NCBI GenBank assembly: GCA_016217595.1
Contig: JACRHS010000022.1
Coordinates: forward strand, 62,001-126,000
Source: Opitutia bacterium
GTDB taxonomy: Bacteria; Verrucomicrobiota; Verrucomicrobiia; Opitutales; Opitutaceae
Direction: 5' to 3'
Length of the DNA: 64,000 nucleotides
How positions within the stretch are numbered: position 1 is the first letter of the stretch; the number at the start of each line of letters is the position of its first letter. A program made the translations under genes and the position numbers. The notes under the pieces were generated by a model, which was given only the letters and a program-made list of their open reading frames with translations, was not told the DNA's origin and ran no database searches. Below, one piece after another: positions 17,808 to 26,533 of the stretch.

Positions 17808-18692
17808 TCACCCTTTCGGAGTCTTGCGGTAATCGCGCGGCGAGCAGCCCATCACGCGGCGGAAATAGCGCGTGAAATAATACGGGTCGGCAAAGCCCAC
17901 TTCCTGCGCAATGGCCGCGATGGGATCGCGGTTCGAGACGAGCAGCTGGCACGCCCGCTGAATGCGCAGGCGCAGGAAAAAGTCCACCGGCGGAAACCCG
18001 ATCTGCCGGCGAAACAACGCGCTGTAGTGCGCGCTCGACATGCCCGCGAGCGACGCCAGCTCGTCGAGCCGCGTTTGCCGCCCCAGGTTGAGCTTCATCC
18101 AGTCGATCGTCGCCGCCACCCGGTCGCGCGGCGAGCGTGTGCCCGGCGGCGCGCGTTCGCCCTTCAACGCCGCCAGCACATGCCGAAACGCCACACCGGC
18201 GGCGACGAGGTTGGCGAGCGTGTAGCCGCGTTCGAGACACTGCCACACCCGCCCCAACGGCAGTTCGGTGGAGGCGCTCGCCTCGCGCCGGATGATCCCG
18301 CCCTCCGGCGGCAGTTCGAGCAGCTCCGCCCATGCCCCCACTTCCGAGCCGGTGACATGCGCCCACTCGATGGTCCAGGGCAGCTTGGCGTCCGCGCCGT
18401 AGGCGTGGGCACGTTGCGCGTTTAACCAGACCACATTGCCCGGCTCGACCGCCAGCTCGCGGCCGCCGATGCGCACCCAGCCGCGACCGGCGAGACACAA
18501 AATCACGAGCGTGGTCGCCGCGCCCTTCGGCCGCTCGACAAAATGCCAGCTCGCATGAGGAAAAAAGCCGGCATCGGTCACAAACAGGCCGCTGAGCAGA
18601 GGATGTCGCTCGAAACGCCAGCGAATATCATCCGGGACCACGATCAAATGCTGTCCCTTGAACCCCTCCAAAATGCGCTGCTCGTTCGCCAT
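17808..18692 (-). CDS. AraC family transcriptional regulator
   Basis: About 294 residues. The N-terminal half is a cupin-like sugar-sensing domain (ILCLAGRGWVRIGGRELAV, then GNVVWLNAQRAHAYG, as in AraC arm/binding domains). The C-terminal 100 residues are two helix-turn-helix units: LDELASLAGMSSAHYSALFR and IAAIAQEVGFADPYYFTRYF, followed by the family ending GCSPRDYRKT. It probably binds a sugar and activates nearby genes, most obviously the divergent GH31 gene. Start ATG at 18692 (MANEQRIL) is preferred because the alternative ATG at 18734 would overlap the candidate GH31 promoter. Confidence 0.9.
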   Translation of the reverse strand: MANEQRILEGFKGQHLIVVPDDIRWRFERHPLLSGLFVTDAGFFPHASWHFVERPKGAATTLVILCLAGRGWVRIGGRELAVEPGNVVWLNAQRAHAYGADAKLPWTIEWAHVTGSEVGAWAELLELPPEGGIIRREASASTELPLGRVWQCLERGYTLANLVAAGVAFRHVLAALKGERAPPGTRSPRDRVAATIDWMKLNLGRQTRLDELASLAGMSSAHYSALFRRQIGFPPVDFFLRLRIQRACQLLVSNRDPIAAIAQEVGFADPYYFTRYFRRVMGCSPRDYRKTPKG

Positions 18693-18733
18693 GTTCACCC
18701 GGAGATTGTCTAGGTCTTTCCCAATTCTGTCCA

Positions 18734-18762
18734 TTGTGCATTCTTACCGCAGCCCATAAAAT
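18734..18762 (+). promoter_or_regulatory. candidate sigma-70 promoter for the GH31 gene
   Basis: TTGTGC (18734-18739) and TAAAAT (18757-18762) are separated by exactly 17 nt. The -10 box matches five of six consensus bases. Transcription would start near 18769, about 47 nt ahead of the GH31 start codon. It lies in the gap between the AraC regulator and the gene it probably controls. Confidence 0.5.
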
Positions 18763-18815
18763 CACCCGCTTTTGCTTTTGTTTCGTCGCGCCGGAAATCA
18801 CCGGCCAACTCGCCC

Positions 18816-21035
18816 ATGCCATACCTTCCCCTTTCTCGTTTTCTCGCGGCCATGCTGACCGGGATCGGCGTGTGTTTCGGCGCGCCGGCCACTCCGCCGC
18901 CAACAAGCCCGGCAAGCACCACCGCCACCGCCACGCCCACCATCCGCGCCGAACCCGTCGCTGCCGGCATCTGGCGCATCCGGCTGGGCGAACCCGAACC
19001 GCTCACGCCCACGCGTTACCGCTCCGCGCCTTTCGCACCAGATTCGCTGACGACGCTCGCCGCGCCCACGCCGTTGCCCTTCGCGCTCGAGCAAATCGTT
19101 TTTCGCCACTCCCGCCGCGGTTGCTCCGTCGAGCTGCCGATGGACCCGGCTGAGCGCATTTACGGTTTCGGTCTGAACACCCGGCTCTTTGAGATGACGC
19201 AAAACGGCAAGGGCAACGCCGGCCGCCGCGTGTTCCTGCGCCCGACCGATCATCCCGAAAACGACCTCGGCGAATCGCACGCGCCGGTGCCGTTCTATGT
19301 GTCGACGCGCGGCTACGGCGTGCTGGTCGACACCGCGCGCTACGCCTCGTTTTTCACAGGCAACGTCGCCCCGGTAAAAAGCGGCGACGCTGGCGGCAGT
19401 GGCGAAGCGGCTTCCACGACCACCGAGCTCTATCAGGCGCGCACCTTGCGCAAGAAAACCATGCTGGTGGAAATCCCCGCGGCGGGCGGCGTGGATCTCT
19501 ACGTCTTTAGCGGGCCAACGATGCTCGATGCGGTGCAACGCTATAATCTTTTCTCCGGCGGCGGTTGCGTACCGCCGCTGTGGGGCCTGGGCATCGAATA
19601 CCGTGGCGCGGGCAAGTTCTCCGCCGCCGAATCGTCTGCACTCGCCCGCCAGTTGCGCGAACAACACATGCCGTGCGACGTCTGGGGCCTGGAGCCCGGC
19701 TGGCAATCGAAGGCGTATTCCTGCTCGCTCGTGTGGGACGAGAAACGCTTCCCCGACCCCGACGGCTTCGTCGCCGCCATGCACGGGATGAATTACCGGC
19801 TCAACGCCTGGCAGCACGCGTTCACGCACCCGACCTCGCCGATCCACGCCGCGCTGCGTCCGTGGTCGGGCGATTTCCAAGTCTGGGGCGGGCTCGTGCC
19901 GGACTTTGCGACGTCCGAGGGCCGCCGCATTTTTCAACAGCACAACGACCGCGTGCTCTTCGGCAAGGGCGTCGAGGGCGTGAAACTCGACGAGTGCGAC
20001 CACCAGCCGACGTCCGCCAACCCCTGGTCGTTCCCCGATGTCAGCGCGTTTCCGTCCGGGCTGGACGGCGAACAGATGCACTCGCTCATCGGCGTGCTCT
20101 ACCAGCAAACGATGCTGGAGCCGTTGCAGCAGCGCAACCGCCGCACCTGGGGCCTCGTGCGCAACTCCCACGCGCTCGCCGCGCCGCTGCCGTACACGAT
20201 TTACTCCGACGAATACGATTTGCGCTGCTACGTCCGCGGCCTCGCCGTGCAGGGTTTCAGCGGTCTGCTCTGGGTGCCGGAAGTGCGTGACAGTGTGTCG
20301 TTGGAAGACTTTTACCGCCGGCTCCAAGTCCAGCTCTTCGCCCCGCAAACGATCATCGACTGCTGGTACATGAACAACCCGCCATGGGTGCAGATCGACC
20401 GGGCGAAGAACAACCGCGGCGAAGTCATGCCGGAGTCGGCGCGCGTGACGGCCGAGGTTCGCACCCTGTTGCAGCTGCGCATGAGCCTCGTGCCTTACCT
20501 TTATGCCGCGTTCAACGCTTACCGCGTCACCGGCCTGCCGCCCGTCCGCGCGTTGGTGCTCGACTGGCCGGCCGATACCCGCGTGCGTACCATCGACGAC
20601 CAGTTCATGGTGGGGCCCGCGTTGCTCGTAGCTCCGCTGTTTGTCGGCGAGACGCAACGCTCCGTCTATCTGCCCGCCGGCGATTGGTACGATTTTTGGA
20701 CCCGCGAGAAGTTTACCGGCCCGACCACCATCACGGTGAGCAAGCCGCTGGAGCAGATCCCGTTCTTCGTCAAAGCCGGCACCGTTTTGCCATGGGCCGA
20801 TCCCGTGGAGTGGATTCAAGACAACACCTGCTTTGATGTGGTCGCGCGCGTCTACGGCGATCAGCCGGCCGAGTGCACGCTCTACGAAGACGATGGCGTG
20901 ACGTTTGACTTTGCTCGCGGCGCGCAGAGTCAGCTGACGCTGCGCTGGGATGGCGCCAAAGGCTCCGAGACACGCGCCGGCGCCTACGCCGGACCGGCTC
21001 GTTATCGCGTTCGCGCTTGGGAGCGAATTCGTTGA
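18816..21035 (+). CDS. GH31 family alpha-glycosidase (alpha-xylosidase/alpha-glucosidase-like), exported
   Basis: 739 residues with a probable signal peptide (first 23 residues). Residues 110-240 form the N-terminal beta-sandwich (AERIYGFGLNTRLFEM). The barrel starts at PPLWGLGIEYRG. GVEGVKLDECDHQ holds the probable nucleophile Asp of GH31, and AVQGFSGLLWVPEVRD follows. The C-terminal beta domains include the family motif WYDFWTREKFTG and PFFVKAGTVLP. Substrate is not certain; xylosidase, glucosidase and related activities occur in the family. The gene is flanked by a divergent AraC regulator and followed closely by a sigma/anti-sigma/TonB receptor set, so it may belong to one glycan-uptake locus. 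Confidence 0.9.
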   Translation: MPYLPLSRFLAAMLTGIGVCFGAPATPPPTSPASTTATATPTIRAEPVAAGIWRIRLGEPEPLTPTRYRSAPFAPDSLTTLAAPTPLPFALEQIVFRHSRRGCSVELPMDPAERIYGFGLNTRLFEMTQNGKGNAGRRVFLRPTDHPENDLGESHAPVPFYVSTRGYGVLVDTARYASFFTGNVAPVKSGDAGGSGEAASTTTELYQARTLRKKTMLVEIPAAGGVDLYVFSGPTMLDAVQRYNLFSGGGCVPPLWGLGIEYRGAGKFSAAESSALARQLREQHMPCDVWGLEPGWQSKAYSCSLVWDEKRFPDPDGFVAAMHGMNYRLNAWQHAFTHPTSPIHAALRPWSGDFQVWGGLVPDFATSEGRRIFQQHNDRVLFGKGVEGVKLDECDHQPTSANPWSFPDVSAFPSGLDGEQMHSLIGVLYQQTMLEPLQQRNRRTWGLVRNSHALAAPLPYTIYSDEYDLRCYVRGLAVQGFSGLLWVPEVRDSVSLEDFYRRLQVQLFAPQTIIDCWYMNNPPWVQIDRAKNNRGEVMPESARVTAEVRTLLQLRMSLVPYLYAAFNAYRVTGLPPVRALVLDWPADTRVRTIDDQFMVGPALLVAPLFVGETQRSVYLPAGDWYDFWTREKFTGPTTITVSKPLEQIPFFVKAGTVLPWADPVEWIQDNTCFDVVARVYGDQPAECTLYEDDGVTFDFARGAQSQLTLRWDGAKGSETRAGAYAGPARYRVRAWERIR

Positions 21036-21106
21036 ACATCATCACCGGAAAAGCACTCGCCAATACCACCCGCCTCCGGCACTTTTTCCATCCGACCCAA
21101 CACCCT

Positions 21107-21685
21107 GTGATCCCTCCCCCGTCAGAACCGCAAGCCCCGGTGGAGTCCTCCCGCTGGTTTCTGGAGGAAGTGCGGCCGCACGAATCTTCCCTGCGGTCTT
21201 ATCTGCACCACGCCTACCCCAGCCTGCCCGACGTCGATGACCTCGTGCAGGAATCCTATCTGCGTATCTGGAAGGCGCGGGCGGGCCGGCCGGTGGCCTC
21301 CGCCAAGGCCTTTCTTTTCCGCGTGGCACGCCATATCGCCATCGACGGTTTACGCCGGCGCCGCATTTCGCCGGTGAATGTTGTAACGGATTTGGCCGCC
21401 CTGCGCGTCATAGAGGAAGGACCGGGCGTCGCCGAGTCCGCCTGCCGGCATGAAGAAATCGCCGTGCTGGCGGACGCGATCGACTCCCTGCCCGCTCGTT
21501 GTCGTGAAATCGTTATTCTCCGCAAACTCCGTGGCGTGCCGCAAAAAGCCATCGCCGCCCAACTCGGCCTGTCTGAACAAACGGTCCAGGTGCAGGTCTC
21601 TCGCGGCGTAAAACGAATCGCAAAATTTCTCGCCCGCCGCGGCGTGCGGTCTCCAACTTCCCTCTCCGATGAAGCCCAGTCCTAA
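21107..21685 (+). CDS. ECF-type RNA polymerase sigma factor (FecI-like)
   Basis: About 192 residues. Region 2 is seen in DVDDLVQESYLRIWKA and AFLFRVARHIAIDGLRRRR; region 4 in LPARCREIVILRKLRG and QKAIAAQLGLSEQTVQVQVS. It would direct RNA polymerase to a small regulon, probably the TonB receptor downstream. GTG at 21107 is my preferred start, because sigma factors of this type begin shortly before the SRWFLEEV helix. A TTG at 21017 would overlap the end of the GH31 gene. The 3' end overlaps the FecR gene by 17 nt, which implies translational coupling. Confidence 0.9.
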   Translation: MIPPPSEPQAPVESSRWFLEEVRPHESSLRSYLHHAYPSLPDVDDLVQESYLRIWKARAGRPVASAKAFLFRVARHIAIDGLRRRRISPVNVVTDLAALRVIEEGPGVAESACRHEEIAVLADAIDSLPARCREIVILRKLRGVPQKAIAAQLGLSEQTVQVQVSRGVKRIAKFLARRGVRSPTSLSDEAQS

Positions 21686-22724
21686 ACCCGAGACCCCCAT
21701 TCCCGACGCGGTGCGCGACACCGCCGCCGACTGGCTGGCCCGGGCCGATGCCGGGCTCACCGCCGAGGAACAACGAGAGTTTCAGGCCTGGCTCCAGTCC
21801 GATCCGCACCACCAGGCGGCCTATGCCGAATTCGACGCAGCCTGGCGCACCCTCGACCAACCCAGCCATCGCGGTCAAACCGATCAGGTGCTGGCCGTCC
21901 TGCACACCCGCGTCCGCCGCCGTCGCTGGCAACGCCTCGCGGTCGCTGCCAGCATGGCGATCTTGTTGACTGCCACCTGGCACTGGAGCGACCTCCGCCG
22001 GACTGGCGACGACGAACTCAGCCGCACCACCCGGGCCGCCGTCATCCTCCCCTCCATGCGTTCGCTGCCCGATGGTTCCGTGGTGGAGCTTGGTAACGAC
22101 GCCGCCATCGCCGTCGACTACAGCAGCACGGAGCGCCGGGTGACGCTGCAACGCGGCGAGGCACACTTCCGCGTGGCGAAAAACCCCGCGCGCCCATTTA
22201 TCGTCACCGCCGCCGGCACCGAAGTGCGAGCGGTCGGCACGGCGTTCTCCGTTCAACTCGGTGTCAAATCCGTAGAAGTCGTCGTGACGGAGGGCCGCGT
22301 CGCGGTGGACGCCGCCCCTGCCGCCGCACCTGCCCAAACGACTGCCACCGCACAACCGCCCAGCCCACAGCCGACCTACGTCGATGCCGGGGCCGGCGTC
22401 GTGGTGACTTCTCCGGAGAAGCCCAACACCAGCCCCAAGGTCGAACCCGTGCCCGACAACGAAATCGGAGAGCGGCTGGCCTGGCGGCAACCACGGCTGG
22501 AGTTTACCAACACCCCGCTGATCGAAGCTGTCGCCCTGCTCAACCGGCACAATCCAGTGCAGTTTGCCATCGAGGATGCCGATCTGGCCAAGGCCCGGGT
22601 GAGCGGCCTCTTCGGCGCGCAGAACATCGAATCTTTTGTGCGTTTGCTGGAAATCAGTCTCCGGGTTGAGGCAGAGCGACGCTCTCCCACTGAGATCGTG
22701 TTGCACAAAGCCGCGCAGCCTTGA
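21669..22724 (+). CDS. FecR-type anti-sigma factor / transmembrane signal relay
   Basis: 351 residues. Residues about 15-60 form the cytoplasmic DUF4880-type segment (AADWLARADAGLTAEEQREF then AWLQSDPHHQAAYAEFD). A membrane helix lies near residues 88-106. The periplasmic FecR domain follows (LPDGSVVELGNDAAI, VTLQRGEAHFRVAKNPARPF, VRAVGTAFSV). A C-terminal STN-like segment (LEFTNTPLIEAVALLNRHN) is present. It should hold the ECF sigma factor inactive until the receptor signals. A Pro/Ala/Thr linker near 218-245 is longer than usual. Overlaps the sigma gene and precedes the receptor gene by about 170 nt. Confidence 0.92.
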   Translation: MKPSPKPETPIPDAVRDTAADWLARADAGLTAEEQREFQAWLQSDPHHQAAYAEFDAAWRTLDQPSHRGQTDQVLAVLHTRVRRRRWQRLAVAASMAILLTATWHWSDLRRTGDDELSRTTRAAVILPSMRSLPDGSVVELGNDAAIAVDYSSTERRVTLQRGEAHFRVAKNPARPFIVTAAGTEVRAVGTAFSVQLGVKSVEVVVTEGRVAVDAAPAAAPAQTTATAQPPSPQPTYVDAGAGVVVTSPEKPNTSPKVEPVPDNEIGERLAWRQPRLEFTNTPLIEAVALLNRHNPVQFAIEDADLAKARVSGLFGAQNIESFVRLLEISLRVEAERRSPTEIVLHKAAQP

Positions 22725-22740
22725 GCGGCGCGGTGCTCGA

Positions 22741-22816
22741 GCTGTAGAGGCGGGCTCACTCCGCGACCTCATCGCGCAATCGCTTGCTGATCGCGGGGTA
22801 AACCCGCTCCTACAAC
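22741..22816. repeat. REP-like inverted doublet between fecR-like and receptor genes
   Basis: Outer arms TGTAGAGGCGGG (22743-22754) and CCCGCTCCTACA (22803-22814) are reverse complements at 10 of 12 positions. Each arm also carries its own small palindrome: GCGG with CCGC around GCTCACT on the left, and GCGGG-GTAAA-CCCGC on the right. This head-to-head arrangement of two small GC-rich hairpins is the layout of REP/BIME elements. It sits in the 168-nt gap and may stabilise or terminate the upstream message. The remainder of the gap has no gene. Confidence 0.6.
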
Positions 22817-22892
22817 CGAAGAAACCACCCTGCGATTTTGGGCGCATTTTCCCGTAACAGATTTTGTGGGCTGGTTCGTTTGTAGAATTGAA

Positions 22893-25800
22893 ATGTCTAC
22901 CCAACATCAAACCACCCACCGGTGGAGCCTTACGGCTCTGCGTCACCTCAGTATTACGTGTTTGTTCGCTCTGGCCTCCCTGGCTTGGGGCGCTTCTACC
23001 GCGAGCAAACGATTTGATGTTCCGTCCGATGCGGCGGAACGCGCCCTTAAAGTCTTCTCCACCCAAGCGGGCGTCGATGTGCTTTTCCCGGCCGATGTGG
23101 TCGCCGGGGTCCGCACCCGCGCCGTCTCTGGCGAGATGACCCCGCGCGAAGCCCTCACCGCCATGCTCACCGGCACTTCACTCGCCGCTTTTCAAGACGA
23201 GAAAACCGGAGCGTGGACCTTGCGCCGCATCGCAACCAAGGACGCCGAATCAAAAAACGAGGCGAGCGTCAGCGCCCCCGCGCCCAGCCCTGACGCCGCA
23301 GTTTCCGGCCGCGGCAGCATCTCCGGCCGCGTGCAGGATGGCGCGACCGGCCAATACCTCGTCAACGCCCGCATCTCGGTCATGGGCAGCAATCGCACGG
23401 TGTTCACCAACTCCGCGGGCGAATTCCAACTCGACGACCTGCCCGCCGGCCCGGTGGGCTTGAGCACGTTCTTCACCGGTCAACAAGCCGCGCAGCAGAC
23501 GGTCAACGTCGTCGCGGGCCAGACCGCTTCCTGCAATTTCGTTTTGCGTGGCATCTTCGACAAAGCGGCCTCGGGCAAAGAGGACATGGTCGTTCTCGAA
23601 GAGTTCGTCGTCAGCACCAAGCGCGCCCAAAGCGCCGCCGAGCTCGCGATCAACGAACAGCGCTTCTCGGGCAATATCAAATCGGTCGTCGCCACCGAAT
23701 CCTTCGGCGACATCGCCCAAAACAACATCGGCGAATTCCTGAAGTACCTGCCCGGCGTCGAAGTCGTCTATGGCGACATGAACGTCGGCGGCATCCAGCT
23801 GCGCGGCATGCCCGCCAGCCAGACCAACATCTCGATCGACGGCGGCGGCGTCAGCGTCCCGGGCTCCGGCAACTCGACCCGCAGCCTCAACATGCAGACG
23901 ATCTCGCTCAACAACGTCTCGCGCATCGAAGTGACCAAGTCGGTCCTGCCCGACCAGCGCTCCGACAGTCTCGGCGGCACGCTCAATCTCGTCTCCCGCA
24001 CCGCGTTCGAGCGCAGCAAGCCGGAGTTCAACTACAAGACCTTCCTCAACATGAATTCCCACTTCGCCGAGCTGCGCAAAACGCCCGCCGGCAAGAAGGG
24101 CGGCGATGGATCGCGGCGCAAATGGTTCCCCGATTTCGAGGTCAATTACGTCAACCCGATCAGCAAAACTTTCGGTATCGCCCTCAACGCCACGCGCAAC
24201 GACCAGTTCACCCTCAGCCGCCGTCTCTCCAAGGGCTACAACGTCGCCAATGCGGCCGGCCCGGTCACAGCCAACGATGGCTTTGCCGCTCGCGATCACG
24301 CATACTCCATTCCTTACCTCTCCAGTTTCACGCTCTTGAACTATCCTTCTTTCGAGGAGCGCACCACCGCCGGCATCAAGATCGACTGGCGCCCGGCGCC
24401 CCGCGATGTGCTGTCGCTGACCGCTAACACCAATTACTACTTCTCGAACTTCGAGCAGCACAATCTGCAGTTCAACACGGGGAACATGAACAATCCGCTG
24501 ACACCAACCGGTGCGGCCAATGGCAGCATCCTCGCCGGCGGCTATCGCGATGCGACTACCGGTATGTTCTCTGGCACCTTCACCCAAGGCCGCCCGGGTC
24601 AAGGCAGCGTCATTCAAACCCTTCAGACCAACTACGGCGCCCAAGCCAACAACGTTGTGCGCCTCAACTATCGCCACACCGGTGCCGACTGGGACATCGA
24701 TGCAGCCGCCGGCGGCAACAAAGCCAAACTCTGGTACCGCAACGAATCCTACGGGCAAATTCAGCAAGCCCGGGTACGTATTACCAATGCCACCGTACGG
24801 TTCGACGACATCAATCAATACGGCCCGCAACGCATCACCGTGGCCAACAACACCGGCACCGCCCTGATCGACCCGAATGTACTGAGCAATTACAACCTGA
24901 TGGATTCGACCTTCAGCCAGGATCGCGACAGCCGCGCCAATGCCCGCAACCTCGACCTCAACGTCAAACGCAAGTTCGTCGGCGAAAAAATCTCGGGCTC
25001 GATCAAAGGAGGCATGGCCTGGCGCTCGGATGCTCGCGACGTCTACATCTGGCGCCATTCCGACTACTCCACGTACCTCGGACCCGACGGTCGTGCCAAC
25101 TCGGGCGACGAAACGCTGGCCAGCCTGCCGCCCGGCACACTGCAAGCCCCGCTGTTCTCCTCTTACGCCATGATCCGCGGTTATCCGGCCCCCCAATGGG
25201 TCAGCGCCAAAAAGGTCTACGACCTCGGCAAGCAAAACCCGACCTACTTCACCAATACGATAGCCAACCAAGCCGCTGACTACAACGGTACGGTCGACTC
25301 AACCGAGGAACTCGTGGAAAAAGTCACTGCGGCCTACGTGATGGGTGACGTCTCCTTGTTCAAGAATCGCCTGCGGGTCGTCGGCGGCGTCCGTGGCGAG
25401 CGCTGGCAGTTCGATGGTCGCGGCGTGCTCGTGGATATCGCACGCGGCTGGGTTAAGGACGCCAACGGGAAACCGGTTGATGGCAATCCAACTCAAGCCG
25501 GTGTCCAACCGATTGCATTAGGTGACGCATTGGCAGTCGCCAAGTTGACCCATCTCGAACTCGGCAAGCGCCTGACCAAGCAATATGACAAGTACTTTCC
25601 CAGCCTAAGTGCGACCTACAATATTACTGAGAACTTGGCCTTCAAATTTGGTTACGCCAAGACCATCGGCCGGCCCGATTACAACAATTACCTCCCGGCG
25701 ATTAATATCAGTCGCGTCAATAATGCGGCCGACAGCGCCATCGGCTCCTCACTCGGCACGATCAACGCCAAAGATCCCAATATCAAACCGTGGATATCGG

Positions 25801-26444
25801 ATAACTTCGACGCATCGCTTGAGTACTACACTACCTCCGGCGGTCTTTTCAGCATAGCCGGGTTCCGCAAGAACATCACCAACTTCTTCTCTAATACTCC
25901 GAGCATCGCCACCGCTGATTATCTGGATAAAATAGGTCTGCCACAGGACTATGTGGGATACCTAGTTAACACCCCCGGAAACGTGACCGGCATCACCCAT
26001 ATGACCGGCATCGAGCTCTCGGCGCAGCAGACACTCTCGCGGGCGCTGTCGGTCTTCGCCAACGTTTCGGTCAATCGCAATGTCGGTGCCGTCGATGCAG
26101 ACTTCCGCGGCTTTGTCCGCCAACGCATCAATGCCGGCTTCAACTGGTCGTGGCAGCGCTTCGCCGGCATGGTGAAGTTCTACTACACCGGCAAGAACCG
26201 CACCAACGCCAACACCGGCATCGCGCCCGACGGCTGGCAGTACACGCTCGCCAGACCGCGCATCGACGCCAGCGTCGACTACCGTGTCAGCCGCCATGTC
26301 ACGGTCTTCCTCGCCGGTCGCAATGTATTCAATGATCGCGACAAGCTGGAAATGGCCGGATCGAGCACACCCGCCTACGCCCGCTACTACATCGAGAGCG
26401 AGTACGGCGTGCTCTTCCAGCTCGGCGTCCGCGGTTCCTTCTAA
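22893..26444 (+). CDS. TonB-dependent outer membrane receptor with N-terminal STN signalling domain
   Basis: 1183 residues from ATG 22893 (the open frame runs 9 codons further up, but a signal peptide fits this start). Signal peptide is about residues 1-33. An STN (secretin/TonB short N-terminal) domain spans 38-115, a carboxypeptidase-regulatory-like beta domain 142-220, a TonB-box-like LEEFVVST near 235, a plug at about 245-370 (IGEFLKYLPGVEVV, IQLRGMPASQTNISIDG, SRIEVTKSVLPDQ), then a 22-strand barrel ending in Phe. STN-bearing receptors interact with FecR-type proteins, so with the two upstream genes this is a complete signalling trio. The ligand is probably an oligosaccharide, but this is inferred from neighbours only. 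Confidence 0.93.
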   Translation: MSTQHQTTHRWSLTALRHLSITCLFALASLAWGASTASKRFDVPSDAAERALKVFSTQAGVDVLFPADVVAGVRTRAVSGEMTPREALTAMLTGTSLAAFQDEKTGAWTLRRIATKDAESKNEASVSAPAPSPDAAVSGRGSISGRVQDGATGQYLVNARISVMGSNRTVFTNSAGEFQLDDLPAGPVGLSTFFTGQQAAQQTVNVVAGQTASCNFVLRGIFDKAASGKEDMVVLEEFVVSTKRAQSAAELAINEQRFSGNIKSVVATESFGDIAQNNIGEFLKYLPGVEVVYGDMNVGGIQLRGMPASQTNISIDGGGVSVPGSGNSTRSLNMQTISLNNVSRIEVTKSVLPDQRSDSLGGTLNLVSRTAFERSKPEFNYKTFLNMNSHFAELRKTPAGKKGGDGSRRKWFPDFEVNYVNPISKTFGIALNATRNDQFTLSRRLSKGYNVANAAGPVTANDGFAARDHAYSIPYLSSFTLLNYPSFEERTTAGIKIDWRPAPRDVLSLTANTNYYFSNFEQHNLQFNTGNMNNPLTPTGAANGSILAGGYRDATTGMFSGTFTQGRPGQGSVIQTLQTNYGAQANNVVRLNYRHTGADWDIDAAAGGNKAKLWYRNESYGQIQQARVRITNATVRFDDINQYGPQRITVANNTGTALIDPNVLSNYNLMDSTFSQDRDSRANARNLDLNVKRKFVGEKISGSIKGGMAWRSDARDVYIWRHSDYSTYLGPDGRANSGDETLASLPPGTLQAPLFSSYAMIRGYPAPQWVSAKKVYDLGKQNPTYFTNTIANQAADYNGTVDSTEELVEKVTAAYVMGDVSLFKNRLRVVGGVRGERWQFDGRGVLVDIARGWVKDANGKPVDGNPTQAGVQPIALGDALAVAKLTHLELGKRLTKQYDKYFPSLSATYNITENLAFKFGYAKTIGRPDYNNYLPAINISRVNNAADSAIGSSLGTINAKDPNIKPWISDNFDASLEYYTTSGGLFSIAGFRKNITNFFSNTPSIATADYLDKIGLPQDYVGYLVNTPGNVTGITHMTGIELSAQQTLSRALSVFANVSVNRNVGAVDADFRGFVRQRINAGFNWSWQRFAGMVKFYYTGKNRTNANTGIAPDGWQYTLARPRIDASVDYRVSRHVTVFLAGRNVFNDRDKLEMAGSSTPAYARYYIESEYGVLFQLGVRGSF

Positions 26445-26467
26445 AAAGCCAGTCTGATCTCTCTATC

Positions 26468-26500
26468 AGGGGCCGTCATCGCGACGGCCCCTTTTTGTTT
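26468..26500 (+). terminator. intrinsic terminator after the TonB receptor
   Basis: AGGGGCCGTC and GACGGCCCCT form a 10-bp perfect stem with a 5-nt loop, followed by TTTTTGTTTT on the plus strand, 23 nt after the stop. It ends the sigma-fecR-receptor unit and stands between convergent genes. Confidence 0.88.
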
Positions 26501-26533
26501 TCCGCCGCCCTGCCCGTGGAGACCTGCGAAGGT

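Noticed and set aside
23250..25271. 673-codon open frame antisense to the TonB receptor
   Set aside because: Composition is Gly/Val/Ala/Asp-rich mirror of the receptor coding strand; no motif.
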